NCBI GenBank assembly: GCA_947495135.1
Contig: CANLXN010000004.1
Coordinates: 310,001 to 374,000, forward strand
Length of the DNA stretch: 64,000 bases
DNA from: an uncultured Flavobacteriaceae bacterium
GTDB taxonomy: Bacteria; Bacteroidota; Bacteroidia; Flavobacteriales; Flavobacteriaceae
Reading direction: 5' to 3'
Shown: in pieces, positions 7,952-17,098 of the stretch
Layout: each line of letters opens with the position of its first letter
How positions within the stretch are numbered: position 1 is the stretch's first letter
The notes under the pieces: model-generated
What the model saw: the letters and a program-made list of their open reading frames with translations, nothing else
Told to the model about the DNA's origin: nothing
Database searches by the model: none
Translations under genes and position numbers: made by a program

Positions 7952-10267
7952 ATGAAAACTCTCTTATATATTACTACACTATTTATGTGTTCCCTCTTTT
8001 TATCCTGTGCTGAAAAGTCTAGTCTAATCGAAAATGAGGTACATATTATTCCTGAGCCTTTTAAATTAGAGGTAAAGGATGGGTCGTTCACATTTGATCG
8101 AAATACGACTTTTCATTCTTCGGAAAATTTTACAATCGCCAATAGGTTCCTTAAAAACTATCTTGCAGAGGGAGCTGGATTGCCTTTCAAAACCGCAGAA
8201 AATGCCGATGAAGCTGATGTTTCGTTCTTACAAGATGTCACCCAACCTCTACACGGTTATTCGCTACAAATAACGACAGACAAAATTACCGTCAGGGCAA
8301 AAGATGCTACTGCTGCTTTCTATGCGGTGCAGACCCTACGACAAATTCTACCGGCTACATTAGAAAAGCAGGATGGACAAACGTATGATCAAATTAGTAT
8401 CCCCATGCTGGAAATTATGGATAAGCCAAAATTCGGTTATCGAGGAATGCATTTGGATGTGGGCAGGCATTTCTTTCCGAAGGAATTTATTAAAGAATAT
8501 ATCACCTATTTGTCCATGCTAAAAATGAATTACTTCCACTGGCATCTCACAGAAGATCAAGGATGGAGAATAGAAATATTGCAATATCCCAATCTTACTA
8601 AACATGGTGCATTCCGAAACGAGACTTTAATGGGACACTACAACGATACTCCTCAAGAATATGACGGGAAGCGCTACGGTGGGTTTTATACTCAAGAAGA
8701 CATCAAAGAAATTGTCAATTTTGCCAAATATCACCATGTTACTATCATTCCTGAAATAGAAATGCCTGGTCATGCACAGGCAGCTATTAGCGCTTATCCA
8801 GAACTAGGATGTACAGGAGAACAGATTCCCGTTGCGACTAAATGGGGAGTTTTTGAAGACATCTACTGCCCTAAAGAAGAGACTTTTGAGTTCTTAGAAA
8901 ATGTACTTACTGAGGTGATCGAGCTGTTCCCCGGAGAATATATTCACATTGGAGGTGATGAGGCACCCAAAAAGCACTGGAAAGAATGTGACCACTGTCA
9001 ACAGCTAATTAAAGATTTGGACTTGGGAGATGAACACGGACTGCAAAGTTATTTTATTAAACGCATCGAAGCCTTCGTGAACAGTAAAGGGAAAAAAATT
9101 ATAGGCTGGGATGAAATTTTAGAAGGTGGTTTGGCTCCAAACGCTACCGTCATGTCTTGGAGAGGAACCGAAGGTGCCGTTCAAGCAGCAAAAGAAGGAC
9201 ATGATGTAATTCTAACTCCGACTTCCCATGCATACTTTGATTATTATCAAGCAGAAAATGAAGAGGAACCTTTAGCAATTGGCGGATTTTTACCCTTGGA
9301 TAAAGTATACAGATTCAATCCTATTCCTACTGAACTCTCTCCTGAAGAAGCCACACATGTTCTAGGAGCTCAAGGAAACATCTGGACCGAATACATGCCC
9401 ACAGCAGACCAGGTGGAATACATGGCGTTTCCTAGAATGCTCGCCATGAGTGAAGTAGTTTGGAATGGTGCTCAGGAAGATGTAAACTTGAGCTACAAGA
9501 ATTTTCTGAAAAGAGTAGAACAATTTCTACCGAGAATGGATGCCTTGGACATTAATTATGCCAATCATTTATACGATGTTTCAGGTGAAATAAAAAAAGA
9601 AAATGGAGAGCTCACCTATCAATTAAATACTTCACTGGAAGGAAAAACGATTGTTTACACTCTCAACAACGGAGAAGAGGAGCAAGTATATGAAGAACCC
9701 ATAAAATTTTCTGAAGACACAAAACTCAGTGCAAGTGTCGTTCTTGAAAATGGAGAAAAAGGAAGACTCCATGAACAGCAAATCAATTTTCATAAAGGAA
9801 TTAATGGAACTATTTCTCTTAACGTGCAGCCACACCGCGCTTACAATGCTGGAGGAAAAGAAGCTTTAATAAACGGTGTTTCGGGAAGCAATTCTAGATT
9901 CGGAGATAAAGAATGGTTAGGATTTTGGGGAGATGATGTGGAGATTACGATTACATTTCCGCAGCCTACAAAAATATCAAAGGTTTCTACTCGTTTTTAC
10001 AATGCAAATGGTCAGTGGGTATATGCGCCGAAGGAGATGGTAGTCCATTGTTTTTTAAAAAATGGAATCAAAACTATAGATGGAACTAATCTGGCGTCTC
10101 AAGATGGGAGTAATATGGTAAACGCTGTAATCAATTACTCCGATGCTAACGAAATGATGGTCTCAGAAATAATTTTAAAGATCCCGAGCTACGGAACCAT
10201 CCCAGAGGGAATGCAAGGTGCTGGGCACAAGGCATGGACATTTATTGATGAAATAATAATTGAATAA
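7952..10267 (+). CDS. Beta-N-acetylhexosaminidase, GH20, lipoprotein
   Basis: A signal with lipobox LFLSC places this 771-residue enzyme on the cell surface or in the periplasm. The order is an N-terminal GH20b domain (about 30-150), a (beta/alpha)8 catalytic domain starting at GYRGMHLDVGRHFFP, then a beta-rich C-terminal part ending in a discoidin (F5/8-type C)-like module. The catalytic Asp-Glu pair is in HIGGDEAPKKHW (Asp336, Glu337); HWHLTEDQGWRIE is the substrate-binding signature. It releases terminal GlcNAc or GalNAc from chitooligosaccharides or glycans. The nearby astacin with a chitin-binding-like tail fits a shared theme. The stop codon overlaps the cutC start by one base, so the two are co-transcribed. 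Confidence 0.93.
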   Translation: MKTLLYITTLFMCSLFLSCAEKSSLIENEVHIIPEPFKLEVKDGSFTFDRNTTFHSSENFTIANRFLKNYLAEGAGLPFKTAENADEADVSFLQDVTQPLHGYSLQITTDKITVRAKDATAAFYAVQTLRQILPATLEKQDGQTYDQISIPMLEIMDKPKFGYRGMHLDVGRHFFPKEFIKEYITYLSMLKMNYFHWHLTEDQGWRIEILQYPNLTKHGAFRNETLMGHYNDTPQEYDGKRYGGFYTQEDIKEIVNFAKYHHVTIIPEIEMPGHAQAAISAYPELGCTGEQIPVATKWGVFEDIYCPKEETFEFLENVLTEVIELFPGEYIHIGGDEAPKKHWKECDHCQQLIKDLDLGDEHGLQSYFIKRIEAFVNSKGKKIIGWDEILEGGLAPNATVMSWRGTEGAVQAAKEGHDVILTPTSHAYFDYYQAENEEEPLAIGGFLPLDKVYRFNPIPTELSPEEATHVLGAQGNIWTEYMPTADQVEYMAFPRMLAMSEVVWNGAQEDVNLSYKNFLKRVEQFLPRMDALDINYANHLYDVSGEIKKENGELTYQLNTSLEGKTIVYTLNNGEEEQVYEEPIKFSEDTKLSASVVLENGEKGRLHEQQINFHKGINGTISLNVQPHRAYNAGGKEALINGVSGSNSRFGDKEWLGFWGDDVEITITFPQPTKISKVSTRFYNANGQWVYAPKEMVVHCFLKNGIKTIDGTNLASQDGSNMVNAVINYSDANEMMVSEIILKIPSYGTIPEGMQGAGHKAWTFIDEIIIE

Positions 10268-10974
10268 TGATTATAGAAATTTGCGCCAACTCCTATGCTA
10301 GTGCACTTGCCGCTCAAAATGCAGGAGCAGATCGCATCGAACTTTGTACACAACTTTCGGTAGGAGGACTTACGCCTTCTTTTGGATTGATAAAAGAAGT
10401 TACCTCCGCTTTGACCATTCCTGTACATGTATTGATAAGACCAAAAGCTGGCAGATTTGTATACTCGGAAACCGAAATGGCTATCATGAAAAAAGATATT
10501 GCCATTTGTAAAGAATTAGGCTGTGCTGGCATTGTTAGTGGTGCTTTAACTCCTGAAAATGAAATAGATATTTCAGCAACCAAACAACTTATCGAAGCTT
10601 CAGAGGGAATGGAGTTTACATTTCACAGAGCGTTCGATGTGGCGAATAATCCTTCAAAATCACTCGAACAACTTATAGATCTGGGCGTCGATAGAATTTT
10701 GACTTCTGGACAACAACCTAAAGCAATTAATGGATTAGCGCTGCTTCAACATCTACTGAAAATTTCAGAAGAAAAAATTCAAATAATGCCAGGAAGTGGA
10801 ATCAATAAAGAGAATGCACTTGCCTTTAAAAACGCAGGATTTAAAATGATGCACTTTTCAGCAATACAAAATCCCCAAATTCTTCCAAGCAATGGGAATG
10901 TATCTTTCGATGAAGGGATTGAAGGTATCTCGAATGAAAATGCTATTCGCGAGATTATTTCAATGGTAAGCTAG
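10267..10974 (+). CDS. cutC: CutC family protein
   Basis: 235-residue TIM-barrel protein opening with MIIEICANSYASALAAQ and GADRIELC, the CutC signature, and carrying FHRAFD and LTSGQQ. The family is annotated as copper homeostasis, but its direct role in copper handling is disputed, and in Bacteroidota it is often next to glycan-degradation genes. Here it overlaps the GH20 stop codon by one base, which argues for translational coupling and possibly a role in sugar metabolism rather than copper. Confidence 0.9.
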   Translation: MIIEICANSYASALAAQNAGADRIELCTQLSVGGLTPSFGLIKEVTSALTIPVHVLIRPKAGRFVYSETEMAIMKKDIAICKELGCAGIVSGALTPENEIDISATKQLIEASEGMEFTFHRAFDVANNPSKSLEQLIDLGVDRILTSGQQPKAINGLALLQHLLKISEEKIQIMPGSGINKENALAFKNAGFKMMHFSAIQNPQILPSNGNVSFDEGIEGISNENAIREIISMVS

Positions 10975-11143
10975 GATAATGTTAGAACAGTTTGCACACG
11001 ATCTTGGCCAAAATTTGAAAGCGCATTTTAATAAGAGTTGTGCGGGCTTCTTGATATAAATATTCCCTCCTTAAGTCGGGAAAATTCACTCGAAGTGACA
11101 AGCTACCAACTACCAGCTGCTACTGCTTATTGAACACTTAAGA

Positions 11144-11662
11144 TCACCTCAAGCCAAAGCCTTTACCTGCCCACCATGATTTTATTTCTACTTTCAATCG
11201 GCCAGACTTCATCATTGGGTCTAAGTTTGCCAAACTATCTGCCATTTTAAAAGTAGGCACATTATAAATAGTAATTCCTCTTAAGTCTCCATCATCTCCA
11301 AACGGACCCGAGATATCTGCGTAGCCCTCGTCGTACATCCTACCCAAATGAGCCATGTGTAATTTTTGCAAACTATCTGCCTGCTCTTTGGTTTGGTCTC
11401 TGCGGTCTCCAACTTTCAGAAATGCCATAAAATACTGTTGCATGATAACAGTGTCTCCCGTTTTCTCATCTATATAATCGAAAATTTCAAAACCATCGTC
11501 CTTGAGCTTTTTGATTTGCGCTGCCGCAGAAACTTTTACTTCCTCCGGACAGGGTTCTGACATGTATTCTCGATGAATTTCAGGCTTACAAGAAGCCCCA
11601 ATAATTAATAACAGAACAATGGTGGTTTTGATAGTCGTTTTCATGGTGGTTGTTTGTTTCAA
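11144..11662 (-). CDS. YciI-like domain lipoprotein
   Basis: A lipoprotein signal (lipobox IIGASC) is followed by a region with FMAFLKVGDRRDQT, HMAHLGRMYDEGY and a closing WWAGKG, which fits the YCII-related ferredoxin-like fold. Catalytic function in this family is unknown. An internal start at 11644 (MKTTIKTT) would give the same mature protein. It is the last gene of a four-gene minus-strand run and starts 10 bases after the CYTH gene stop, so it is probably expressed with it. Confidence 0.65.
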   Translation of the reverse strand: MKQTTTMKTTIKTTIVLLLIIGASCKPEIHREYMSEPCPEEVKVSAAAQIKKLKDDGFEIFDYIDEKTGDTVIMQQYFMAFLKVGDRRDQTKEQADSLQKLHMAHLGRMYDEGYADISGPFGDDGDLRGITIYNVPTFKMADSLANLDPMMKSGRLKVEIKSWWAGKGFGLR

Positions 11663-11672
11663 TTTTAAGTGC

Positions 11673-12149
11673 TCATAACGTTGTCCAATCTACAAAAGGA
11701 TGATTGCTGAGTTGCGAATTATAGTATTTCACTTCTCCAGTCACTTCTTTTCCCAACCATTTTGGTTTTTTAAAATGCTCATCGGCTTTGGCCAATTCAA
11801 TTTCGGCCACTATCAACCCATGGTTACTTCCAAAGAATTGGTCTACTTCGTATATATGTTTTCCCAGTGGAATCTCATACCGTACTTTTTCAATAACGCC
11901 CTCTTCACATAAATCCAACAAGGCTTCCGCCTCTATAATTGAAATAGTATGTTCCCACTCAAATCTGGTGGTTCCTTCATCGTTCGATTTCCCTTTCACT
12001 GTTATAAAACCTTTGTCGCCTTTAATGCGAACACGAACCGTACGGTCTGGATGGGTATTGAGAAATCCTTGTACAATCCTAGTTTCGGAGGTCGCATCGG
12101 TTTTAAATTCATCCGACGTCACTAAAAATTTACGTTCTATTTCAATCAT
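11673..12149 (-). CDS. CYTH domain protein (triphosphate-tunnel family)
   Basis: 158 residues, opening with MIEIERKFLV, the EIERKF signature of CYTH enzymes, then VRVRIKGDKGFITVKG and FEWEH, the alternating basic and acidic strands that line the triphosphate tunnel. Members hydrolyse inorganic triphosphate or form cAMP; small single-domain versions like this are usually tripolyphosphatases. The start overlaps the upstream NAD(P)-binding gene by four bases (ATGA), indicating coupling. Confidence 0.88.
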   Translation of the reverse strand: MIEIERKFLVTSDEFKTDATSETRIVQGFLNTHPDRTVRVRIKGDKGFITVKGKSNDEGTTRFEWEHTISIIEAEALLDLCEEGVIEKVRYEIPLGKHIYEVDQFFGSNHGLIVAEIELAKADEHFKKPKWLGKEVTGEVKYYNSQLSNHPFVDWTTL

Positions 12150-12796
12150 TTTGCTGCTATTTCCTTTATTTTTTCGGAAGTGATTCGCACTTCCTCATAA
12201 CCGTTATCTGCAACTAAGTACATTCCTTGGGCGATGGTTTCTGGTTCTATAATCTTGTATTTCTTCGGAACCAAAAAACTAAAAACTCCCATAAAAAACT
12301 GGGCAATTTGTTCTCCAGTTCGTTTCTCATTCCGCTTACCGCCTATCAACGATGGTTGAAAAATATAGGTGTTATCTATCCCTTGCTTCAACACATCTCG
12401 CTCCATCTCTCCCTTAACTCTATTATAAAAAACACGACTATTAGGATCTACTCCCAGGGCAGAAATCACTAAAAACTGGTTAATTCCGTTGTCCTTAGCG
12501 AGTCTAGCAGCATTCACTGGTATTCCGTAATCAATTTTCCTGTACTGTTCTTCGCTAGGCGTTTTAGATTTGGTCGTTCCTATACAGCAGAAAATCACAT
12601 CTGCCTTAAATTCGTCCTTGTATGTTCCGAGTTCCAATAAATCGACTAAATGTTCTTCGATCTTTGGGTTGGTACTTTTTACAGAACTTCTAGAAAACAA
12701 CTTCACCTTTTCGTAGTTGTCATCTTTCAACAGAAGATTTAATAAAACACCTCCTGTCAATCCAGTTGCTCCTAAAATAATGGCCGTTTTCTTCAT
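12146..12796 (-). CDS. NAD(P)H-binding oxidoreductase-like protein (atypical SDR)
   Basis: 216 residues with an N-terminal Rossmann motif GATGLTGG, FCCIGTTKSKT after beta-4, and YNRVKGEMERDV, where YxxxK is in the usual SDR position. It resembles the HTATIP2/YwnB-type atypical SDR proteins. The substrate is unknown. It starts immediately after the stop of the VOC gene and overlaps the CYTH gene by four bases, within one operon. Confidence 0.8.
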   Translation of the reverse strand: MKKTAIILGATGLTGGVLLNLLLKDDNYEKVKLFSRSSVKSTNPKIEEHLVDLLELGTYKDEFKADVIFCCIGTTKSKTPSEEQYRKIDYGIPVNAARLAKDNGINQFLVISALGVDPNSRVFYNRVKGEMERDVLKQGIDNTYIFQPSLIGGKRNEKRTGEQIAQFFMGVFSFLVPKKYKIIEPETIAQGMYLVADNGYEEVRITSEKIKEIAAK

Positions 12797-13177
12797 TTAA
12801 GTTTTAATTCTCCATGGCGGATTCTTCCTATTCTCCCCCGCATGGTATATCACAATTTGGTTTCCATCAGGGTCTTTCAGTCTCGCTTCGGTCCACAGCC
12901 ATGATTGTGCTTTTGGTTCACTTTCAATACTAATATTATTTCTCTTTAATTCTGAAATTTTCTCCTTCACATCTTCTACTTCAAAATATACATAGATCCC
13001 ATTTCCTTCAGCCAGCTCTTCCACATAATGAATTGAGAATGTTGCTTCCCCGTCTGGGCATTCAAACCGGGCATATTGATCATGTGTGTGTACAATTAGC
13101 TGGAGTCCTAATTTTTTATAGAACTCAATAGAACGTGGTACATTTAAGGAAGGTATGGTGATTTGGTTTAGATTCAT
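12797..13177 (-). CDS. VOC (glyoxalase/bleomycin-resistance fold) protein
   Basis: The start at 13177 (MNLNQITIPSLNVPRSIEFYKKLGL) matches the family N-terminus; a longer frame extends 43 codons upstream but runs through a REP palindrome and is not credible. 126 residues with paired beta-alpha-beta modules and LKDPDGNQIVIYHAG near the end, typical of vicinal-oxygen-chelate proteins. Substrate unknown. It heads a four-gene minus-strand operon, and a REP element begins seven bases upstream of its start codon. Confidence 0.8.
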   Translation of the reverse strand: MNLNQITIPSLNVPRSIEFYKKLGLQLIVHTHDQYARFECPDGEATFSIHYVEELAEGNGIYVYFEVEDVKEKISELKRNNISIESEPKAQSWLWTEARLKDPDGNQIVIYHAGENRKNPPWRIKT

Positions 13178-13183
13178 CGTGTC

Positions 13184-13274
13184 AACTTTGGCAAAGTTAC
13201 TCTGTTTATGAAAGGGAGCTATATATAAAAATTTCAGTATCAAAGTAAGACAATTGCTAAACTTTGCCAAAGTT
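13184..13274. repeat. REPIN 1 (inverted pair of REP palindromes)
   Basis: Left REP AACTTTGGCAAAGTT (13184-13198) and right REP AACTTTGCCAAAGTT (13260-13274) are reverse complements of each other, 7-bp arms around a single central base, in inverted orientation 76 bases apart. The pair fills the divergent gap between the VOC gene and the RAYT gene. The spacer is not shared with the other two pairs beyond a few bases next to the palindromes. Confidence 0.85.
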
Positions 13275-13306
13275 TTGTAACTTGAAAGTATCAAATAAAT
13301 GCACAA

Positions 13307-13879
13307 ATGCAGCCGTTAATCCCAGGACAGTACTTTCATATTTATAATCGCGCCAATGGCAGTGAAACTCTCTTCTTAAACTCAGATAATTATCGGTTTT
13401 TCCTTCGGAAGTATCAAAAGCATATTCATCTTATTGCGGAAACCTTTTGTTATTGTTTAATGCCAAATCATTTTCACCTTCTAGTCCATTTTAAAGATGA
13501 GGAAGTATTGAAAAACTTACCTAATTTTAAAGAAGATGGTTCTGTTTCAGATTTTTTGAGCAAACAATTTTCCAACCTTTTTAGTTCGTACAGTCAGGCT
13601 TTTAATAAACAACAAAACAGAATGGGAAGTCTATTTATGAAACCTTTTAAAAGAAAAATCGTTTCTGAGGAAGGTTATTTGAAGAAACTAATTCATTATA
13701 TCCATGTAAATCCTGTCGAGGCAAACTTAGTAAACAATCCAGATGATTGGAAATTTTCTTCTTACGCATCAATTATCAATGAAAATCGAATAAACATCAT
13801 AGCATATTTTAGTGATTTAGATAACTTCAAATATGCACATACCCAACCAACATCCCTATCTGGAATTGACCTGTTATGA
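13307..13879 (+). CDS. REP-associated tyrosine transposase (RAYT), Y1/IS200-like
   Basis: 190-residue single-domain Y1 transposase. It carries FHIYNRANG near the N-terminus, the metal-binding HUH motif in MPNHFHLLVHF, and the presumed catalytic Tyr in LIHYIHVNPVEANLV. RAYTs are usually single-copy, domesticated relatives of IS200/IS605 transposases that recognise and mobilise REP palindromes. Here a REPIN lies directly on each side (13184-13274 and 13886-13979), the organisation expected for a RAYT with its cognate repeats. There are no terminal repeats or cargo suggesting an ordinary insertion sequence. It looks intact. Confidence 0.9.
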   Translation: MQPLIPGQYFHIYNRANGSETLFLNSDNYRFFLRKYQKHIHLIAETFCYCLMPNHFHLLVHFKDEEVLKNLPNFKEDGSVSDFLSKQFSNLFSSYSQAFNKQQNRMGSLFMKPFKRKIVSEEGYLKKLIHYIHVNPVEANLVNNPDDWKFSSYASIINENRINIIAYFSDLDNFKYAHTQPTSLSGIDLL

Positions 13880-13885
13880 TCCAGG

Positions 13886-13979
13886 AACTTTTGCAAAGTT
13901 TAGCTGCCTACCAATCATTTCAGGATCAAAATTTCTTATAACTTATACTTCAAAAAAAAAGGCAAACTTTGCCAAAGTA
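13886..13979. repeat. REPIN 2 (inverted pair of REP palindromes)
   Basis: AACTTTTGCAAAGTT (13886-13900, one mismatch to the other copies) faces AACTTTGCCAAAGTA (13965-13979) 79 bases away in inverted orientation. The pair starts six bases after the RAYT stop codon and fills most of the gap to dinB. The left palindrome continues with TTAGC, as in REPIN 3 and the half copy at 17060. Confidence 0.82.
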
Positions 13980-13996
13980 GATATTAAATTTACAAG

Positions 13997-15103
13997 ATGG
14001 AAGAACCACTTCCCATACGAAAGATCATACATGTTGACATGGACGCCTTTTACGCCTCTGTAGAGCAACTGGACAACCCCCAACTGCAAGATAAGCCTCT
14101 TGCGGTTGGCGGGAGTGGACGGCGTGGCGTAATAAGCGCAGCAAGTTACGAAGCACGTAAATTTGGCGTGAGATCTGCCATGAGCGGTGCGTTGGCGATC
14201 AAACTTTGCCCTGAACTCATTTTCGTTCCTCCCCGTTTTGAACGTTATTCTGAAATTTCCAAGCTCGTGAGACAGGTCTTTTACGAATTTACCGATCTAG
14301 TAGAACCACTCTCGTTAGATGAAGCCTATCTGGATGTCACCGAAAATAAAAAGGGAAATCCGAGCGCAACCCTCATCGCCCAGGAAATTAGAGCTAAAAT
14401 CAAAGAAAAGACAGGTCTTAATGCCTCTGCCGGAATCTCCATTAATAAGTTCATTGCCAAAGTGGCTTCAGATATCAATAAACCCAACGGACAAAAAACC
14501 ATCAACCCCGAAGAGGTACTCGACTTTTTGGAAACACTGGATGTCAAAAAATTCTATGGAGTTGGAAAGGTGATGAAGGAAAAAATGTACCGCCATGGAA
14601 TCTACACCGGAAAAGATCTCAAGAGTAAATCTGTTGAATATCTTGAAGAACACTTCGGGAAAAGTGGTGCTTATTATTTTAAAATTGTTCGTGGGATTCA
14701 GCATAGCAAAGTCTCTCCAAATAGCATCCGGAAATCCCTTGCGGCCGAACGTACGTTTAATGAAAACATCTCTTCCGAAGTATTTATGCTTGAACGTCTC
14801 GAAGATATTGCCAGCGAAGTGGAAAGGCGTTTGAAAAAAAGTAAGGTAGCTGGAAAAACCGTCACCCTTAAAATTAAATACTCCGATTTCACCCTACAAA
14901 CTCGAAGTAGAACGTTACCTATTTATATTTCTAGCAAGGAGTTGCTCCTCGAAAATGTAAAAGAACTCTTGTTTCAAGAAAAGATGAAAGACTCGGTTCG
15001 TTTGCTAGGCATTAGCGTGTCCAACCTCAACAACGAAAAACGCAAAAAGAAGGCTCCTTCAGAAGAAAAAACCATCGAAGTACAGCTAAAATTAGACTTC
15101 TAA
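13997..15103 (+). CDS. dinB: DNA polymerase IV (Y family)
   Basis: 368 residues, translesion DNA polymerase. Metal ligands lie in HVDMDAFYASVE (Asp14) and SLDEAYLDV (Asp108, Glu109). A helix-hairpin-helix segment (VGKVMKEKMYRHGIYT) precedes the little-finger domain. The last residues VQLKLDF match the QLxLxF beta-clamp-binding peptide. The start at 13997 fits the family N-terminus. The gene follows REPIN 2; any promoter would lie inside or just after the REPIN. Confidence 0.95.
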   Translation: MEEPLPIRKIIHVDMDAFYASVEQLDNPQLQDKPLAVGGSGRRGVISAASYEARKFGVRSAMSGALAIKLCPELIFVPPRFERYSEISKLVRQVFYEFTDLVEPLSLDEAYLDVTENKKGNPSATLIAQEIRAKIKEKTGLNASAGISINKFIAKVASDINKPNGQKTINPEEVLDFLETLDVKKFYGVGKVMKEKMYRHGIYTGKDLKSKSVEYLEEHFGKSGAYYFKIVRGIQHSKVSPNSIRKSLAAERTFNENISSEVFMLERLEDIASEVERRLKKSKVAGKTVTLKIKYSDFTLQTRSRTLPIYISSKELLLENVKELLFQEKMKDSVRLLGISVSNLNNEKRKKKAPSEEKTIEVQLKLDF

Positions 15104-15217
15104 AACGAATTCTCGGCGAATCGCTTCGCATACTAGATAGTTTAAAACGCTTAGGATATAGGTCAAAATATTAGGGGAAGGTCATCATACCTTTATACTA
15201 TCTAAAACCCTAATATT

Positions 15218-16000
15218 ATGAAAAACACAGCATTCAACATCGCAACACTAGCAATCCTTTTGGTATTTGCTTCATGTAAAAAAGAAAACAACGAAACTTT
15301 TGTTTCAGACGCAGACATGGCCATGTCCATTCCAGAAGTGGCTCCTGAAGAAATTATTGAAGAAACGACAGAGTTCTTATACATTACCGCTCCTAGCGGA
15401 CTTAGCCTTAGAGCCTATGGAAATCTACAAAGTGAAAAACTAGCACGTATGCCTTATGGAACGCGCGTAAAAGTAGTTGCCGCAGAAAAGAACGCTACCA
15501 TGAGTGTAGGCGGAATAAAAGGCGGAATGGACGAAATAGAGTTCAATCACAAAAAAGGATTTGCCTTTAATGGATACCTTTCTAAGTACTTTCCACCAGA
15601 ACGCAATATTTCTGCCAAAGGATACGCTAGTGAATTAGCAGAGCTCTTCCCAGAAGTAGTTTATACAGCAACCGTAGGTGGTACCGTAGTTGCTCCTTCT
15701 AATACAGAAAGCATCGAACTGCCAGATGCTAAATGGCATGAAGCCTTTTACATGGCACAACGTTTATTCGACTTCCCAAAAGAATTCACCTTCCCTCATC
15801 CAAAAGGAAAAAACACCGATACCATATTCGATGGTAAGCCTAAAAAAGGAGTGTGGATAAGCCAACTAGAAGTGACTAGAGCCGACAACGAATTGGAAAA
15901 AATCGAATACGTATATGGATCTGAAAAATATGATAGTAAGGTAACCATTGAAAAAGTAGGAGATGTTATGAAGATTAGTAAAACAGAATTAGTTAAATAA
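15218..16000 (+). CDS. SH3b-domain lipoprotein A
   Basis: 260 residues: a lipoprotein signal (lipobox VFASC), an acidic linker, an SH3b-like domain (GLSLRAYGNLQSEKLARMPY to GFAFNGYLS, about 60-125), then a C-terminal region with WHEAFYMAQRLFDFPKEF and GVWISQLEV. The protein at 19865 has the same order and shared motifs (GLSLR, MPYG, WHEAFY), so the two are paralogues 4.6 kb apart. SH3b domains commonly bind cell-wall peptides; the C-terminal region is unrecognised. A terminator follows. Envelope function is inferred, not shown. Confidence 0.75.
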   Translation: MKNTAFNIATLAILLVFASCKKENNETFVSDADMAMSIPEVAPEEIIEETTEFLYITAPSGLSLRAYGNLQSEKLARMPYGTRVKVVAAEKNATMSVGGIKGGMDEIEFNHKKGFAFNGYLSKYFPPERNISAKGYASELAELFPEVVYTATVGGTVVAPSNTESIELPDAKWHEAFYMAQRLFDFPKEFTFPHPKGKNTDTIFDGKPKKGVWISQLEVTRADNELEKIEYVYGSEKYDSKVTIEKVGDVMKISKTELVK

Positions 16001-16022
16001 GCACCTTAGTGTTTCAAAAACA

Positions 16023-16061
16023 AAGCCACCAGTCCATCTCATAAGGGCCGGTGGCTTTTTT
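16023..16061 (+). terminator. Intrinsic terminator between SH3b lipoprotein A and HTH gene
   Basis: AAGCCACC (16023-16030) pairs with GGTGGCTT (16050-16057) and the T run continues to 16061. It lies between two converging genes and may serve both. Confidence 0.8.
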
Positions 16062-16073
16062 AATACCCGTAGA

Positions 16074-16907
16074 TTATTCTTGATTATCTACTTGTTCGTT
16101 GATTGATTGTATGGCCCTCAAAATGATGGCTACATTAAGTCCTTGAACCAAAATACTTGCAGGACTAGCCACAATAGAAAATAAGATAGTTAGAAACATT
16201 CCTCCAATAATAATTTGCATAATTCCAGTAGCCTTTGGAAGTTGTCCCATCCCTTTTAAACGGAGCAACCCAAGCCCAAACAGTAAATACATCAAACCAT
16301 AGAACACACAAAATATAACCGCATACGCCCCCTGAGGTAAGTAATCGAAATGTAAATCGATAATGGCATATAGGTTAAGAAGTGTATTGACCGCAATAAA
16401 TAGAATTGCCACAATTTTCAGAAAAAAGCTCTTAAATATTTCTCCCAGTAGAACAAACGATCGCATATGCAACCCAAACATGGTAATAGAAACTATCCCT
16501 AAAATAACATAATACAACTCTCCAAAATAATACGCACTCTCGGAGATATAATAGGAATCTTCAATAAATTGAAAAACAAAACAGATCATGCTAATAATAC
16601 CTGCAATCCAACCTACGTGCAATTGTTTTATTAAAAAGGATACGTCCTTGTCTTTATCAATTTTTAGGAACATCACCCGCTTTACTTTTTCTTCAAAAAG
16701 CGTGTCCACTTGCAAATCTTCTAAATCCCTATCAAGGGCTGCAAGAATAGTTTTAATAGTGTAGGCGCGAGGAGATACTTCCCCAGCTTCGATACGCTGT
16801 ATAGTGCGTACGCTTATGTTGCATTGTTCCACAAGGTCTTCTTGGGTAAATCCTTTTTGTTGACGTAGTTCTAAAATCTTTCTTCCTAATTCTGGTTGTT
16901 TCATCAT
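16074..16907 (-). CDS. XRE-type HTH protein with multispanning membrane domain
   Basis: The N-terminal ~65 residues are a Cro/CI-type HTH (GRKILELRQQKGFTQEDLVE, then ISVRTIQRIEAGEVSP). The rest holds five to six hydrophobic segments (for example GWIAGIISMICFVFQFI and YAVIFCVFYGLMYLLFGLGL) ending in a short charged tail. The start is taken at 16907 (MMKQPELGRK); an upstream in-frame ATG at 16940 is possible. This architecture, a DNA-binding domain tethered to membrane helices, recurs in Bacteroidota but its signal is unknown. Confidence 0.8.
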   Translation of the reverse strand: MMKQPELGRKILELRQQKGFTQEDLVEQCNISVRTIQRIEAGEVSPRAYTIKTILAALDRDLEDLQVDTLFEEKVKRVMFLKIDKDKDVSFLIKQLHVGWIAGIISMICFVFQFIEDSYYISESAYYFGELYYVILGIVSITMFGLHMRSFVLLGEIFKSFFLKIVAILFIAVNTLLNLYAIIDLHFDYLPQGAYAVIFCVFYGLMYLLFGLGLLRLKGMGQLPKATGIMQIIIGGMFLTILFSIVASPASILVQGLNVAIILRAIQSINEQVDNQE

Positions 16908-17059
16908 AATCATTTTGGCTTGTATAGAAGACATGCTCAATATACAAGAAGTTTCACATTACAATAGTACACAGGGTTTGAGAATTGTTTCAGTTTTTAT
17001 ATTGAAATTTACCCGTCATTTGCCCGACATATAAACGATAGCAAGGGTTTCAGCGATTT

Positions 17060-17098
17060 AACTTTGGAAAAGTTTAGCCCTATTCTATTGCTAGCAAT
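17060..17098 (+). repeat. Half REPIN (solo REP)
   Basis: AACTTTGGAAAAGTT (17060-17074) is a REP with one changed base, followed by TTAGCCCTATTCTATT and TTGCTAGC, which match the same side of REPIN 3 (19739 onward) except for a 3-base deletion. The inverted partner is absent; in its place the remnant of a metalloprotease gene begins. Confidence 0.75.

Noticed and set aside
11090-11102. TTCACTCGAAGTGAC palindrome downstream of cutC
   Set aside because: Resembles a common flavobacterial intergenic element, but only one copy is present in the window, so no claim can be supported.
13178-13306. N-terminal extension of the VOC protein to 13306
   Set aside because: Would translate through REPIN 1 and has no counterpart in the family; start at 13177 matches.
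13307-13879. Autonomous IS200/IS605 insertion
   Set aside because: No left/right end hairpins of an IS, no tnpB, and the flanks are REPINs; RAYT is the better call.
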